A DNA stretch of 64,000 nt from Polyangia bacterium (GCA_030430565.1 JAUIKS010000016.1:186001-250000), one strand, 5' to 3'; shown: positions 52,331 to 62,267, counted from the stretch's first letter. Notes: generated from the sequence alone by a model not told the origin. Made by a program: numbers and translations.

Positions 52331-55300
52331 ATGGCCAAGGTGAACCGGCTCGCATTCTTCGGATTTGTCGCATTGGCGACTTTCGTGCCCGGCTCTGCCT
52401 ACGCCGGTGACGTCAGCCCAAATACCAGAAATGTAACGGTCGACGCTTTCCTCTCGTACCCAACGACACAAGATGAGCGCGAACGACTTCAAAAAACGCT
52501 TTGGCAAGCGTCCGTCTTCCTCTGCGACATCACCGATGGCGGCGTCATTATCGACACGGTCCGTTTCCGGACGAACCCTACAGATCAACCAGCCTCCGAT
52601 ATCTGGATTCTACCTGCGGGCCTCATCGGTCGGCCAAGCTGTTCAGGGGGGCCGCTAGACTCTGGCAACGACCTTCACTGCATCCTCGCCCATGACAACT
52701 CGTCGTTGACGTACGCGCACGAACTCTCGCATCTCCTCTTTGGGCTCGTCGATCAGTATGATGAACAGCGCCGTTTCAATCAAGCTCGCGGGATCGGGAT
52801 CGGCATCGATTTTCCGGACGCATTTAACGACTCAATAATGCAGAGCGGCGGCCGTAACGTCCGATGCCAATCTTCCCTAGTTGCGAATACCGCCCCGCAG
52901 CTCTGCATAACCAGCGCTGACTGTCCCACGAACGCGATGGTCCCCGTCAACGACTGCATATGGCCAGATCCCCTCACGAACCCTGTTGCCGACGCGATCG
53001 GTACAGAGCTCAGCACGCCGGGCAATGTTGACGCCCTCTACGGTGATAACACCTGCCCAACAGAGCGTCTCAGCGACGGTGGAACTCTCGTGATCGCGGC
53101 CCACCTCCCTGGGCCAACGACATCATGCAGCGCAATGAACCCCTGCGCGGATGCGACGCAAACTTGCCTGCCAGCTGGATTCTGCAGTCGAGATATTCCA
53201 GCGGACATCGGGTCGGGCGCAACAATCCAGGAAGTAGAAGATAGCGCTGACTGGAAGGTTATCCTCCCTAATCAGCCGGGAGTCGTGATGGCGGACGGCC
53301 GTACTATCGGGGACCGCGCGCGCTTTGGAGTGCTCGACGATAGCCAACGAGAAATTTCCACCTTGCACGAGGGGGCGGAGCACTACATAAGCGTCGTCGC
53401 CGACCAACTCTCCTCGACAGAGTGGCAGTTTTATATCGGTATGAACGCCGGAGACTTCGGAGGCGGTGATGACGAGTTCCGTATAATTGAAGAATTCACG
53501 ATCGAGTTCGACAACGCGGGGACCTGCTCGGATCCGCTCAACCCGGCATCATGCACCAATACGCTCTCGCCGATCATCTCAGTGGACAACCTCTCCTACC
53601 AAGACTGGCTGAACACAAACCCCACCGTTGACATCATAGGCCTCAAGACGGGAGAGAACACAACCACTGACATCTCGATGGCGCTGTCGCTCGAGCACGT
53701 CTACGACAGCTCGTACATCTACCCTGCTGTCCGTTGTGATCCGAACACGCCGATGTGCCCGGGTGCGACCCAAACATGCGACGCGAGCCTTATTCCAGGC
53801 AACCCGCTGGGCCTCTGCTCTGTTCCAACGTGCGTCGCAGATTCGGACTGTGCCGGCCTCCGTGGCCCCGGTGGTGTGGGTGTAAACAGTGGCCTGGTCT
53901 GCCGGGCGGGAGAGTGCAAGCGCTACCTGTCGGCACACCTGCCAGGCGTTTCGTCAGCTGGCGACGAGGACGATGACGTCGGGATCTACGTTAACTTCAA
54001 CGGACAAAAAGCGCATCAGATCGGTTATCTTGATTGGTTCGACCCGATGAACGAGGATTACAACCGCTGCCTTGAGCTGTGGAACTCAAGCACCCAGCGG
54101 TGGGAGGGATCCGACGCGAGACGATCTGTTGGGGCCAACCAAGAGCTTATGAACCCCGATCCCCTCGACATAATTCTCGACGATTGGGGGCGTGCGCATT
54201 ATCGAGCAGACATTCCTTACGATATCACGACCGTCTTTCCTTGGACGAACGCGAGCTACCCCGTGGTCGCTCCGATTCCGGATCCGGATATGTCCTGCTT
54301 CGCCGAGCCAAACTGGCAGCTCATCGGGGGCGTTGAACAAGTCGCGCTCGTGATCGACCGCTCGCAGAGCATGACGGCGGAGCAGGATTACCTGGGTACC
54401 AAGCGAAGGCGAATGGAGTGGGCCAAGAACGGCTCGAAAACGGTCACCGACCTGTGGAAGGACTCCACGATCGAGGTTGGCCTTTACCAGTATAACGACA
54501 CAGTCCAGCAGTTGCTCGCGCCAAACGGGTATCAGCCGATCTCAACCATGATGACCCCTGGCGCTCACCTCAAGGCTGACGTCGACGACGAAATCGACGG
54601 CATTGTACCAGGCGGTCTTACCTCGCTCTCCACGACGCTCAGCACGATCTGCGACGATCTTGACAACGAGCAGGGACCGACCGGCGGCCCGACGCAGGCT
54701 GTCGTGATCGTCTCGGACGGTGTCGAGACGGTCTGGGATGAGCTGGATGACATGAATATGCCTCAGACCTCTGAGCAGGCGATCGACGCGGCGTTGGCTT
54801 GTCTCAAGACCAATAATAGGCCCGTATACACGCTGCCAGTTGGTCCAAACCTCGAGATGGGCGAGTTCTTCGCGCCGATCTCGGGAGCATCAGGCGGCAT
54901 GATGTTCCCGGCGCCTGACGAGGATCAAGTGATTCCCCAGATCGCGGAACTCTACGCTCGACATCGTAGCGAAGCGGTGATTCGCGCGCGGACGGTCGTC
55001 GCGGCGCGCGGTGAGCACGTCATCCCCACCTCTCACGGGGTAGGTGGGCTTGGATTGCAGAGCGAGGCGCCCCTGCCCAAGGTTGATGTCGTCTCTTTCC
55101 CCCTCGAAGCGGGCGCAGAGCGATTGAACGTGACGATTTCGGCGCGTGATCAGGTCGATCCTCTTTGGAACCCCGGCTTCGTGCTCCGCGGCCCCGACGG
55201 GCTCGTGGTTGAGGAAACGGATGTCGCGGTCTCATCCACGCCGCTCTCCCGCGTCATTCGCGTCATGGAGCCGTCGGCAGGTGACTGGTCGCTAGAGTTC

Positions 55301-56800
55301 TCGGCGAAGGGGCTCTACGACCAAAAGGGCTATGTCGTAGTGCACGCAGAGAACCCGCTCCCCGACTGTACAGTCTCCACGTCTAGGGCGGTCGTCACTC
55401 ACACAAAGCCGTTCCCGACGCCCGTCGAGATTTCCGTCCGAGGCTACTACGGGAACCGGCTAGGGCACGGGGCGAAGTATCAAGCGTACGTTGAGCGCCC
55501 GGATGGATCGAGGATTGATGTTCCGCTCGAGCTAGACGCTGACATGATGCAGGCGAAGGGGACATTCGTGGAGCCCAACGGACCTGGCTATTATCGAGTC
55601 GTCGCCGAGTGCCGCTCCGATGAAGAGACCCACTTCCACCCCGGCGAATGGTCGACCCTAGAGTCCATTCGCGCGCAGGGGAGGCCCCCAAAATTTGTGC
55701 GACAAGCCGCGACGAGCTTCGTCGTCACAGATCTTGACCTCACGTCTGCGCCCGATAAGGACTGCGACGGCGACGGTCTGTCCGATTCCGTCGAGGGGTT
55801 CGATGATACAGACGGCGACGGGATCCCGAACGCCTGTGACCTTGACTCGGATAACGACGAAATCCCGGACAGTGATGACCACGGCCCTGACGGCGCTCCC
55901 ACCGATGACCCCGATGGCGACGGGCGTCCCTGCTACCTTGACCGTGATTGTGACGGCGACGGCAGCGTTGACGGTGCGGACTCCGATCCTACAACTCCAG
56001 ACTGCAGCGTCGATCGTTCGCCGCCGGTTATTTCCGTCACCGACATCGAAACTTCGATCTGTGATTCACAGGAGCGCCGAGTTCACCTTGACACGCCAAC
56101 CATCACCGACATTTGCGGCGATGACGCCGGCCGCGTGGTTGAGGCCGATATTGTGGCTATCAACGGCGAGAAGCTCGCGTTTCCAGTCGCCATTGACGTT
56201 GATGATCCGATTATTGCCGCTCCGCTCGGCGTCTCGAGCGTTCGCTGGCGCGCGACCGACAACGAAGGCAACGTGGGCGTCGCGTATCAAACGATCACGG
56301 TCGGAGAGACCACGTGTGAGGACACCACGAGGCTCGTACTCGAAGATGAGCACGCCGAACTCGCCGTCGGCACCGCAGGCGCAGATCTCGTCCTCGGTTC
56401 AACCTCTCACGACACTGTGGTCTGTGGATCCGGAGGAGACAAGGCCTTCGGCGACGAGGGCTTCGACTATCTCGACGGAGGCTCGGGCGCTGATTACCTC
56501 GTCGGCGGAGCAGGGGATGACATCCTCATCGGCGGCGAGGGGGACGACCGACTCGTGCCAGGGGCCGGCGGTGACGCGGTCTTCGCTGGGCCCGGCGACG
56601 ACACCGTCGTAGTCCGGCACGCGTGTGAGTATGCGCCGGGCGAACTCCTCGAGGGCGGCGAGGGCTTCGACACGCTCATCACACCCATCCCGGTTGAGGA
56701 GCTCGAGGCGCGAATGATCGAGGTCGTGGACTTTGAGTCGATCATCGTTCGGGAATCAACGGACGCGCAGCTCTCGAGCTGTGGAGGAGGGCTGCGATAA
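52331..56800 (+). CDS. Giant secreted CLCA-like metalloprotease/VWA/TSP3/RTX protein
   Basis: A 1489-residue exported protein. Signal peptide 1-25 (VALATFVPGSAYAG). The zinc-protease motif HELSH at residues 130-134 lies in YAHELSHLLFGLVDQYDEQ, which resembles the HExxH...GxFDEY region of CLCA (calcium-activated chloride channel regulator) proteins. A Cys-rich EB-like insert is at about 460-530. The VWA domain begins near 670 with VALVIDRSQSM (MIDAS DxSxS). A beta-sandwich follows, then thrombospondin type 3 Ca-binding repeats (about 1143-1220; DCDGDGLSD, DTDGDGIPN), a HYR-like segment, and RTX nonapeptides (about 1350-1437; GGAGDDILIGGEGDD). CLCA proteins combine HExxH and VWA in the same order. 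Role inferred: Ca-dependent surface protease or adhesin. Confidence 0.82.
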   Translation: MAKVNRLAFFGFVALATFVPGSAYAGDVSPNTRNVTVDAFLSYPTTQDERERLQKTLWQASVFLCDITDGGVIIDTVRFRTNPTDQPASDIWILPAGLIGRPSCSGGPLDSGNDLHCILAHDNSSLTYAHELSHLLFGLVDQYDEQRRFNQARGIGIGIDFPDAFNDSIMQSGGRNVRCQSSLVANTAPQLCITSADCPTNAMVPVNDCIWPDPLTNPVADAIGTELSTPGNVDALYGDNTCPTERLSDGGTLVIAAHLPGPTTSCSAMNPCADATQTCLPAGFCSRDIPADIGSGATIQEVEDSADWKVILPNQPGVVMADGRTIGDRARFGVLDDSQREISTLHEGAEHYISVVADQLSSTEWQFYIGMNAGDFGGGDDEFRIIEEFTIEFDNAGTCSDPLNPASCTNTLSPIISVDNLSYQDWLNTNPTVDIIGLKTGENTTTDISMALSLEHVYDSSYIYPAVRCDPNTPMCPGATQTCDASLIPGNPLGLCSVPTCVADSDCAGLRGPGGVGVNSGLVCRAGECKRYLSAHLPGVSSAGDEDDDVGIYVNFNGQKAHQIGYLDWFDPMNEDYNRCLELWNSSTQRWEGSDARRSVGANQELMNPDPLDIILDDWGRAHYRADIPYDITTVFPWTNASYPVVAPIPDPDMSCFAEPNWQLIGGVEQVALVIDRSQSMTAEQDYLGTKRRRMEWAKNGSKTVTDLWKDSTIEVGLYQYNDTVQQLLAPNGYQPISTMMTPGAHLKADVDDEIDGIVPGGLTSLSTTLSTICDDLDNEQGPTGGPTQAVVIVSDGVETVWDELDDMNMPQTSEQAIDAALACLKTNNRPVYTLPVGPNLEMGEFFAPISGASGGMMFPAPDEDQVIPQIAELYARHRSEAVIRARTVVAARGEHVIPTSHGVGGLGLQSEAPLPKVDVVSFPLEAGAERLNVTISARDQVDPLWNPGFVLRGPDGLVVEETDVAVSSTPLSRVIRVMEPSAGDWSLEFSAKGLYDQKGYVVVHAENPLPDCTVSTSRAVVTHTKPFPTPVEISVRGYYGNRLGHGAKYQAYVERPDGSRIDVPLELDADMMQAKGTFVEPNGPGYYRVVAECRSDEETHFHPGEWSTLESIRAQGRPPKFVRQAATSFVVTDLDLTSAPDKDCDGDGLSDSVEGFDDTDGDGIPNACDLDSDNDEIPDSDDHGPDGAPTDDPDGDGRPCYLDRDCDGDGSVDGADSDPTTPDCSVDRSPPVISVTDIETSICDSQERRVHLDTPTITDICGDDAGRVVEADIVAINGEKLAFPVAIDVDDPIIAAPLGVSSVRWRATDNEGNVGVAYQTITVGETTCEDTTRLVLEDEHAELAVGTAGADLVLGSTSHDTVVCGSGGDKAFGDEGFDYLDGGSGADYLVGGAGDDILIGGEGDDRLVPGAGGDAVFAGPGDDTVVVRHACEYAPGELLEGGEGFDTLITPIPVEELEARMIEVVDFESIIVRESTDAQLSSCGGGLR

Positions 56801-57156
56801 TGCCACGACGGTCAAGGCTCTCGCGCTCATTTGCTCTCGTGCTTCTAGCGACCAACGCCTGCTCAGGCACAACTCCTCTAGACGAGGAGTCTCCCCCCAC
56901 GACCGCCGAATCTCCGGCCCGCTACGCGACTCATTCCGAACGCCAACCACCGCGTGACGAGACAATCGACGCTCGGGCGGCCCAGCGAACGGCGCTGCAG
57001 CTTCGCCGAGACCAGCTTGAGCGGCTACGCCTTCATCGCGCCCGAGTCGAGCGCAACGGCGGATCCGCGAAGGAGCTCGAGGAACTACGAGAGCGCGAGC
57101 GCTTGACGCTCGAGGCCATCGCCGCCGAGCGCGCTCGAGCGCCCCGAGAACCATAG
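56800..57156 (+). CDS. Small lipoprotein with charged coiled coil
   Basis: A 118-residue lipoprotein (lipobox LATNAC near residue 21). After a short linker it is a charged amphipathic helix of Arg/Glu/Leu (LQLRRDQLERLRLHRARVERNG... ELEELRERERLTLEAI), likely a coiled coil. Its ATG overlaps the preceding stop by one base (TAATG), so it is translationally coupled to the giant protein and probably its accessory or anchor. No family recognised. Confidence 0.65.
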   Translation: MPRRSRLSRSFALVLLATNACSGTTPLDEESPPTTAESPARYATHSERQPPRDETIDARAAQRTALQLRRDQLERLRLHRARVERNGGSAKELEELRERERLTLEAIAAERARAPREP

Positions 57157-57177
57157 CTTCGACGCACAGAAGCTCGG

Positions 57178-59448
57178 TCAAAAATCTACGCGCAACCCGA
57201 GGAGCGGCAAGATCGGGAGCCCCGTGTTTGCGACGGTCGCGCTGAGATCCGAGTTGTAGATGTAAGTCTCAGGATTTTGATAATTGTAGATATTCTGGAT
57301 GTCGAGATACGCTGAGATCGTGCAGCAGCTCCGCACCCACATTTTCTCAACACGGACATCGAGTTGATGAAAGCTGCGCGTCCTCGCGGAATTAGGCGGA
57401 CCAAACAACGGAATCGTGCCGTCGAGATCATAGACGACACCGGTGACCGGCGTGTACGGGTTCCCCGAAGTGAGTCGAAAGCGCGCGCCGATTCGCCACC
57501 GCTTCGGCAGTAAATAGCTCGCGGCGGCGTGAAAGTTGTGACGCTGATCAAAATCAGCCGGGATTCGATACGGTTTGGATGACGGCGTGTCGCGCACGTC
57601 AAGCACAGCAGCAGAGAGCGCGTAGCTAACCCACGCGGAGAGCCGCCGGGACGCGTTGATCTTGACGGAGAGCTCCGCGCCTCCGCCGAGCGCGCGCGCC
57701 TCGTAGGCGTCAGGCACGGGAGAGGTAACGCTGCGGTATCGCGGCTGTATACGGAGAAATGGCGTTATCGCCGCGGATATACGGTCGTCAGAGAATCGAG
57801 CGCCTGCGCTGAGCTGGGTCGCCTGTAGCACCTCGAGCGTCGCGGGGTCGGGCGCGTAGGAGGTCGTCGGATAGAAGTACCGTCGAAGCTGCGGCGAGAT
57901 CACGATGACGCCGTCGTTTACCGCGTAGCTGGACGAGAAGAGCGAAGCTGTAGCGCGGTCCGCAGCGACAAATCGCTGGGAGGCCAAGCCGGCCGCCGCG
58001 AAGACGCTCCAGCGCTCGCGCGACCATTCAACGCGCGCGCGCGGATCCACGACGAAGCGCGCTCGGTCGCCGATCGCGTAGACGTTCGCGCGTGCCTCGG
58101 GAACGACGCGGAATCCTCGATGTTGGACGGGCAAGCTCATGTAGAGCCCGCCCCATAGCTCGGTCCCCTGGACTTCCGCGCCGCCTTCGGTTTTGTACTG
58201 GAGTACTGAGAGTTCTGATCCAAAGGTGAGCGTCGCCGCCCGCGCGTACCGATAGGATGCCTCGGACCTCAGAAGGCCTACAACGTCCCGGCGACGATCG
58301 GAGAGCTCGGCGGACGGACGAGACGTCGAGTAGAGGTCCAATCGAGCGCTCGGCGCGAACAGGAACCGCCACCGTTGCGCGCGCGCGCGCAGCTCGACAT
58401 CGAGGCGATGGAAGCCAGTCGCCATCGTGAACCGGGGACGCGTCTGCGCGTTGACAACAACTTCCTCTGAGTCGCTGAGTCGATCCCCCGCGCCGAACCA
58501 GCGCACCACGAGGGTTCCAGGCGCACGAAGCGGATATTCAAAGGCTGTCAGGTAGTCAAAGTAGCGAGGGATCAAGACGCTCGAGTTCGATGAATTCGCT
58601 AGCACGCTCAGCGGCGCGTCGAGCAATCCGCGTCGCGCGTTGAGCACGAATCGCCCCTTTTTTACGGGGACCGAGATCGCGCCGCTCGCTTGGTGAAGGC
58701 CGAGCTCCGCGTGACCGTGTGTGTTGCTCCCCACGCTCCTCCGCGGCTCGAGCAAGACGACACCGCCTGTCGCGTTGCCGAAGCGAGCGGGGACGTTCCC
58801 CGGGAGCAACGTAACGCCACCGATGGCGTCGCTCGGGATCGTGCTCGAGATACCCACGTAGTGAAAGGCGTGGGGAATCGAGTGCACCCCGAAGTAGGTC
58901 TGTGTTTGGTCCGGTGAGGCACCGCGGATAACGAGGAGCCCAAGCCCGCCCGGCGGGCGGGCGACGCTCGGGTAGATCTGCAGCGCCCGCAGGGGGTCGC
59001 CCAAGGCGCCAGGGACCATCCGCGCCTCCTCCTGGGAGAGCGAATAGCTACGACTCCCTGGAGTGGATGACGCCGCTACGACTGTGCGAAACTCGTTAAC
59101 CTCATCGGGCTCTAAGTCGATCGGGGCGAGACGAGCGCGCTTGAGCTCCGTGGCCGCGTCATATCGAACGAACCCGGGGCACACGACGACGACACGAATG
59201 AACCCCTCCGCTCCCTCGCCAGGTAATTGGAACAAGCCCTGATCATCCGTCGTCGTCTGCGAACTCTGCTCACCGTGGGTGATGATGACCGTCGCGCCGG
59301 CGACCGGCTCCCGTGTGCCTCGCGCACGAACGAAGCCGAGGATGTAGGGCTGCGGCTTGTCGTCTCCGGCAACACGAGTCACACGCGGCGTCTCATCGAC
59401 TCCTCCCGCGAGCAAGAGCGTAGCGACCATGGCGTTTATGGCGATCAA
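57178..59448 (-). CDS. TonB-dependent receptor with carboxypeptidase-like N-domain
   Basis: A 756-residue outer-membrane receptor. An N-terminal carboxypeptidase-regulatory-like domain (YILGFVRARGTREPVAGATVIITHG... TTDDQGLFQLPG) precedes the plug (RALQIYPSVARPPGGLGLLVIRGASPDQTQTYFGVHSIPHAFHY, then IGGVTLLPGNVPARFGNATGGVVLLEPR). The barrel has the usual aromatic-rich strands and ends with a Phe (LLGLRVDF), the beta-barrel C-terminal signal. Substrate unknown. It is the last gene of a three-gene minus-strand operon with the lipoprotein and RCC1 genes, which may encode its surface partners. Confidence 0.85.
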   Translation of the reverse strand: MIAINAMVATLLLAGGVDETPRVTRVAGDDKPQPYILGFVRARGTREPVAGATVIITHGEQSSQTTTDDQGLFQLPGEGAEGFIRVVVVCPGFVRYDAATELKRARLAPIDLEPDEVNEFRTVVAASSTPGSRSYSLSQEEARMVPGALGDPLRALQIYPSVARPPGGLGLLVIRGASPDQTQTYFGVHSIPHAFHYVGISSTIPSDAIGGVTLLPGNVPARFGNATGGVVLLEPRRSVGSNTHGHAELGLHQASGAISVPVKKGRFVLNARRGLLDAPLSVLANSSNSSVLIPRYFDYLTAFEYPLRAPGTLVVRWFGAGDRLSDSEEVVVNAQTRPRFTMATGFHRLDVELRARAQRWRFLFAPSARLDLYSTSRPSAELSDRRRDVVGLLRSEASYRYARAATLTFGSELSVLQYKTEGGAEVQGTELWGGLYMSLPVQHRGFRVVPEARANVYAIGDRARFVVDPRARVEWSRERWSVFAAAGLASQRFVAADRATASLFSSSYAVNDGVIVISPQLRRYFYPTTSYAPDPATLEVLQATQLSAGARFSDDRISAAITPFLRIQPRYRSVTSPVPDAYEARALGGGAELSVKINASRRLSAWVSYALSAAVLDVRDTPSSKPYRIPADFDQRHNFHAAASYLLPKRWRIGARFRLTSGNPYTPVTGVVYDLDGTIPLFGPPNSARTRSFHQLDVRVEKMWVRSCCTISAYLDIQNIYNYQNPETYIYNSDLSATVANTGLPILPLLGLRVDF

Positions 59449-59484
59449 GCGCGAACCTGCGATTGTTCGTAGACTTCGTGCGCT

Positions 59485-60564
59485 TCATGAAGAGTTGATC
59501 GCCAACGACGCGACAGCGACGCCGCCTCGGCCGTCGCCAGCGACAGCGTACAATACGTAGTCCCCGCTCTCCAAAACCGTAAACTCGATCTCGAGACCGT
59601 TGCTCGAGGACTCGAACGCGCTCAGCGCTTCGCTTGAGAGCCACTCGACCGAGATTCGCTCGCTAGCGCGTGAGAACCGAGCCGCTCCGTCCTCATCACT
59701 CACGACGAAATACTCCTGCTCATCGAACGCGCGCATGGTGGTGCCGATTCGTACCCGCTCACCGACCGAGGCGGTCACGTGAAGGTTCTCGTCACCATGC
59801 GATGTATCGAGAACGAGGGAGTCGTTTACAAATACAGACCACGACGCGAATTCTGGATGGGCGTTGGGCTCTTGGCGGCGAGGTGGAATTGCGACCTCCT
59901 CCGACGGGACTTGGACCGGGAGCTCGTTGGCCTCAAAGACTTCGACCAGCGGCCACTCCGGACCGATGATCGTCTGGACGGACGCGTAGACGCAGTCTCT
60001 TTGTGATGCGTCACCAGGGCCTTCGAGAAGCCGCACGCAAGCCTCCGCGTCCACCGCGTCGCTCATTCCCGCGATCATGAACAGCGGGTTGTTCGCGTTC
60101 CTCACGCGCTCCAGCTCGGGCCCGGTTCCAACCACACACCCTGGGTCGTGCGTGTAGGAAGTGAATCCGGCGGACGTGACGCTCGTTTCGCATGGGGCGA
60201 GCTCCTCAATAGTCCGAACCGTATCAAGGCAGGATAACTCAGGATCACACGCGATCCAGACCGCGTTCAGCCGATCGAGCGCCAAGGGTTCGGTCTCGTC
60301 GACAATTACCGGCGTGAGACGAACAACGTCGCCAATGCTAGCCTCCTCCTGCTCTTGTTCAGGTCGAAGCCCCACGATCATGTCCGCGTATGGGCCCCGC
60401 GCGATCACGACTGGCCTGATAGCGATCAAACGCGCGCCGTGAATTATCTCGAGCGGCGCGGGGCCAGGGTTGAGTAATTGGCACGAAAAAAGCGCGCTTG
60501 AGAGAACTCCGACAGCGTAAACACGTGTTTGGTGTTTTACGCGTGAACAGAAGATTCTCGTCAC
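59485..60564 (-). CDS. Hypothetical lipoprotein coupled to RCC1 gene
   Basis: About 359 residues. The GTG at 60564 overlaps the upstream TGA (GTGA), so translation is coupled; a GTG two codons earlier is also open. The signal ends in ALFSC near residue 28. The rest carries scattered cysteines in the first 200 residues and a C-terminal beta domain (LEIEFTVLESGDYVLYAVAGDGRGG) with a PKD/bacterial-Ig look. It precedes the TonB receptor gene by 36 bp. A role as a surface partner of that receptor is inferred from position. Confidence 0.65.
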   Translation of the reverse strand: MTRIFCSRVKHQTRVYAVGVLSSALFSCQLLNPGPAPLEIIHGARLIAIRPVVIARGPYADMIVGLRPEQEQEEASIGDVVRLTPVIVDETEPLALDRLNAVWIACDPELSCLDTVRTIEELAPCETSVTSAGFTSYTHDPGCVVGTGPELERVRNANNPLFMIAGMSDAVDAEACVRLLEGPGDASQRDCVYASVQTIIGPEWPLVEVFEANELPVQVPSEEVAIPPRRQEPNAHPEFASWSVFVNDSLVLDTSHGDENLHVTASVGERVRIGTTMRAFDEQEYFVVSDEDGAARFSRASERISVEWLSSEALSAFESSSNGLEIEFTVLESGDYVLYAVAGDGRGGVAVASLAINSS

Positions 60565-61823
60565 GGGCACTCAATCAGACCCGAGTCGCAGCCTAGCTGA
60601 AGGTAACCGTCCACTCCCCAGCACAGCGCTCTCTGCTCATCCGCGTCTCCGGATACCGCGCACGCGTGGATCGTCCCAACGGAGAGGCGCACGACGTCGT
60701 CAACCCCGGGGATTTCGCGGGGGGACGGAACGCAGCTACAGCTTGGATCGAGCTGATCAGAACTCAGCCCCTTCGACGCGATGGATGAATTCCCCCAACA
60801 ATAAACTTTTTCGTCCTTCCCGATCACGCAGCTCGTCGCTCTCGTTATGTACTCATTGGCTACGTGAACAGAGACGGCCTCGACAGGTAAAAGCTCGACC
60901 GGGGTTGGAATATGGGTTGACTCAAACGTGCTGTTCCCTAGCTGTCCAAACGTGTTATCACCCCAACAAAGCACGACACCATCGTCCCGTAGGGCGCACG
61001 AGTGCGAGTCAGAGACATCGAGCCCAATGACGTTCTCGAGACCCGCGACCAATGCTGGCTGCACAACACAAGCGTGATCCGCGACGCAGAGATCGCTCTC
61101 CTCCGCCGCAACGCCCGCTTGGCCGGCGCGATTGTCCCCCCAACACCACACTCCTCCAGATGTATCAAGCGCGCATACGCGCTCGCGCTCGACGGCGATC
61201 TCTTGGATCGGGGGCAGTCCCTCGACACGTGTCCAAGTCTCCACCATCGACTGGAAGCCGGTCCCGACCTGACCGCGGAGATTAAAGCCGGAGCATGTAA
61301 CAGCACCCCCGCTATCAAGTTTACAACGTAAGGACCCGGAGACACTGAGAGCTTCGGCGTCCGCGAGCTCCGGAACGAGCGTGGGCTCGAGGTAGTTGAT
61401 ATTTCCTGAAACCCCGTCGGCCCCGTCGAACTCCCCCCAACAGTACACGTCTCCAGTCTCGGTTCGAGCGCATGAAGACAAGTCGTTCGATACGACGTCG
61501 ACTACATCCGAGACCGCCAGCTCGGTCGGCTCGGAGACGCAGCTCGGCGGGTTGTTCTCGGGCATCCACGGGCACTCTTCGAGATCATGAGTGTCCTTGT
61601 ATTCGACCCCGAGTCCGAGGCTGATTGGGTGTTGACCCCAGCAGAGCACCTTGCCGTCTCCGGGGAGGAGACAGGTTGCGTCGTCATTCACCACGATGTC
61701 GACCGCGGGAGCGTCGCCGGCGTCAGTTTCGCCGTCCGTCTCGCTGTCAGTACCGCCCTCACCTCCACTGCAGCTCGTTAGAATGAGTAGAGGGAGCAAA
61801 ATGGTCAAATATTTAGGTAGCAT
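60561..61823 (-). CDS. RCC1-repeat lipoprotein
   Basis: About 420 residues from MLPKYLTIL, with lipobox LTSC near residue 17 and an acidic Glu/Thr/Asp linker. The body is an RCC1/alpha-tubulin-suppressor-like propeller: repeats of the form CALDTSGGVWCWGDNRAGQAG, CALRDDGVVLCWGDNTFGQLG and CARTETGDVYCWGE, about 50 residues apart, each with a conserved Cys pair. Secreted RCC1 propellers are common in myxobacteria. It opens the RCC1-lipoprotein-TonB receptor operon of the island. ATG 61844 is an alternative start. Confidence 0.8.
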   Translation of the reverse strand: MLPKYLTILLPLLILTSCSGGEGGTDSETDGETDAGDAPAVDIVVNDDATCLLPGDGKVLCWGQHPISLGLGVEYKDTHDLEECPWMPENNPPSCVSEPTELAVSDVVDVVSNDLSSCARTETGDVYCWGEFDGADGVSGNINYLEPTLVPELADAEALSVSGSLRCKLDSGGAVTCSGFNLRGQVGTGFQSMVETWTRVEGLPPIQEIAVERERVCALDTSGGVWCWGDNRAGQAGVAAEESDLCVADHACVVQPALVAGLENVIGLDVSDSHSCALRDDGVVLCWGDNTFGQLGNSTFESTHIPTPVELLPVEAVSVHVANEYITRATSCVIGKDEKVYCWGNSSIASKGLSSDQLDPSCSCVPSPREIPGVDDVVRLSVGTIHACAVSGDADEQRALCWGVDGYLQLGCDSGLIECP

Positions 61824-62032
61824 GCGTCGGTACGATAGTACCATATGTGTCTGGCTTGCGACGGAGACGGCCTGTCTCGACGAATTGGTTCTGTTTTCGC
61901 AATATCGAGGTTCAGCACGTAGGATGTCGCGGACGGCGCGCTGCTGAAGTTTGTCGCTATGATGCTCGATTTTGAACAAGTCTTCGCCCGGGCGACGGTC
62001 TAGGGAGTGCCCCGTCCCGGTTGCAGGCGAGG

Positions 62033-62192
62033 CGGCCGCATCCACAGCATGGAGAGCGGCGCACGGCGAGCGGCCCCGGGAAATTCAAGACCCACTGGCG
62101 ATACGGGACTCGCCAAGTTGTCGACGACGCAGGTCTACATACACCTCGCGCCGAGTCCACACGAGGACGCGAGCGACTCGCTCGATCGCTAG
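62033..62192 (+). pseudogene. Tyrosine recombinase C-terminal fragment (frameshifted)
   Basis: Two frames together give the C-terminal signature of a phage-type integrase. From about 62033 one frame reads AWRAAHGERPREIQDPLAI, matching the (H)GxPLREIQxLLGH helix. After a frameshift near 62105 a second frame reads GLAKLSTTQVYIHLAP and ends at the stop at 62190-62192, matching LSTTQxYxHLAP, which contains the catalytic Tyr. The LGH core histidine is lost at the frameshift and the N-terminal part is absent. It lies 80 bp from the right junction repeat, the usual place of an integrase gene next to its att site. Confidence 0.75.
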
Positions 62193-62250
62193 ACGATTCG
62201 GCCACTGGAATAACCGTGGAACCGCGAAACTGAGCGTCCAAAAAACTGAA

Positions 62251-62267
62251 TGAATACAATTGAATAC
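62251..62267. repeat. Paired TGAATAC direct repeat near right junction
   Basis: TGAATAC at 62251-62257 and 62261-62267, exactly 10 bp apart and next to the junction repeat. The spacing of one helical turn would suit recombinase arm-type binding sites; the function is inference. Confidence 0.4.
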
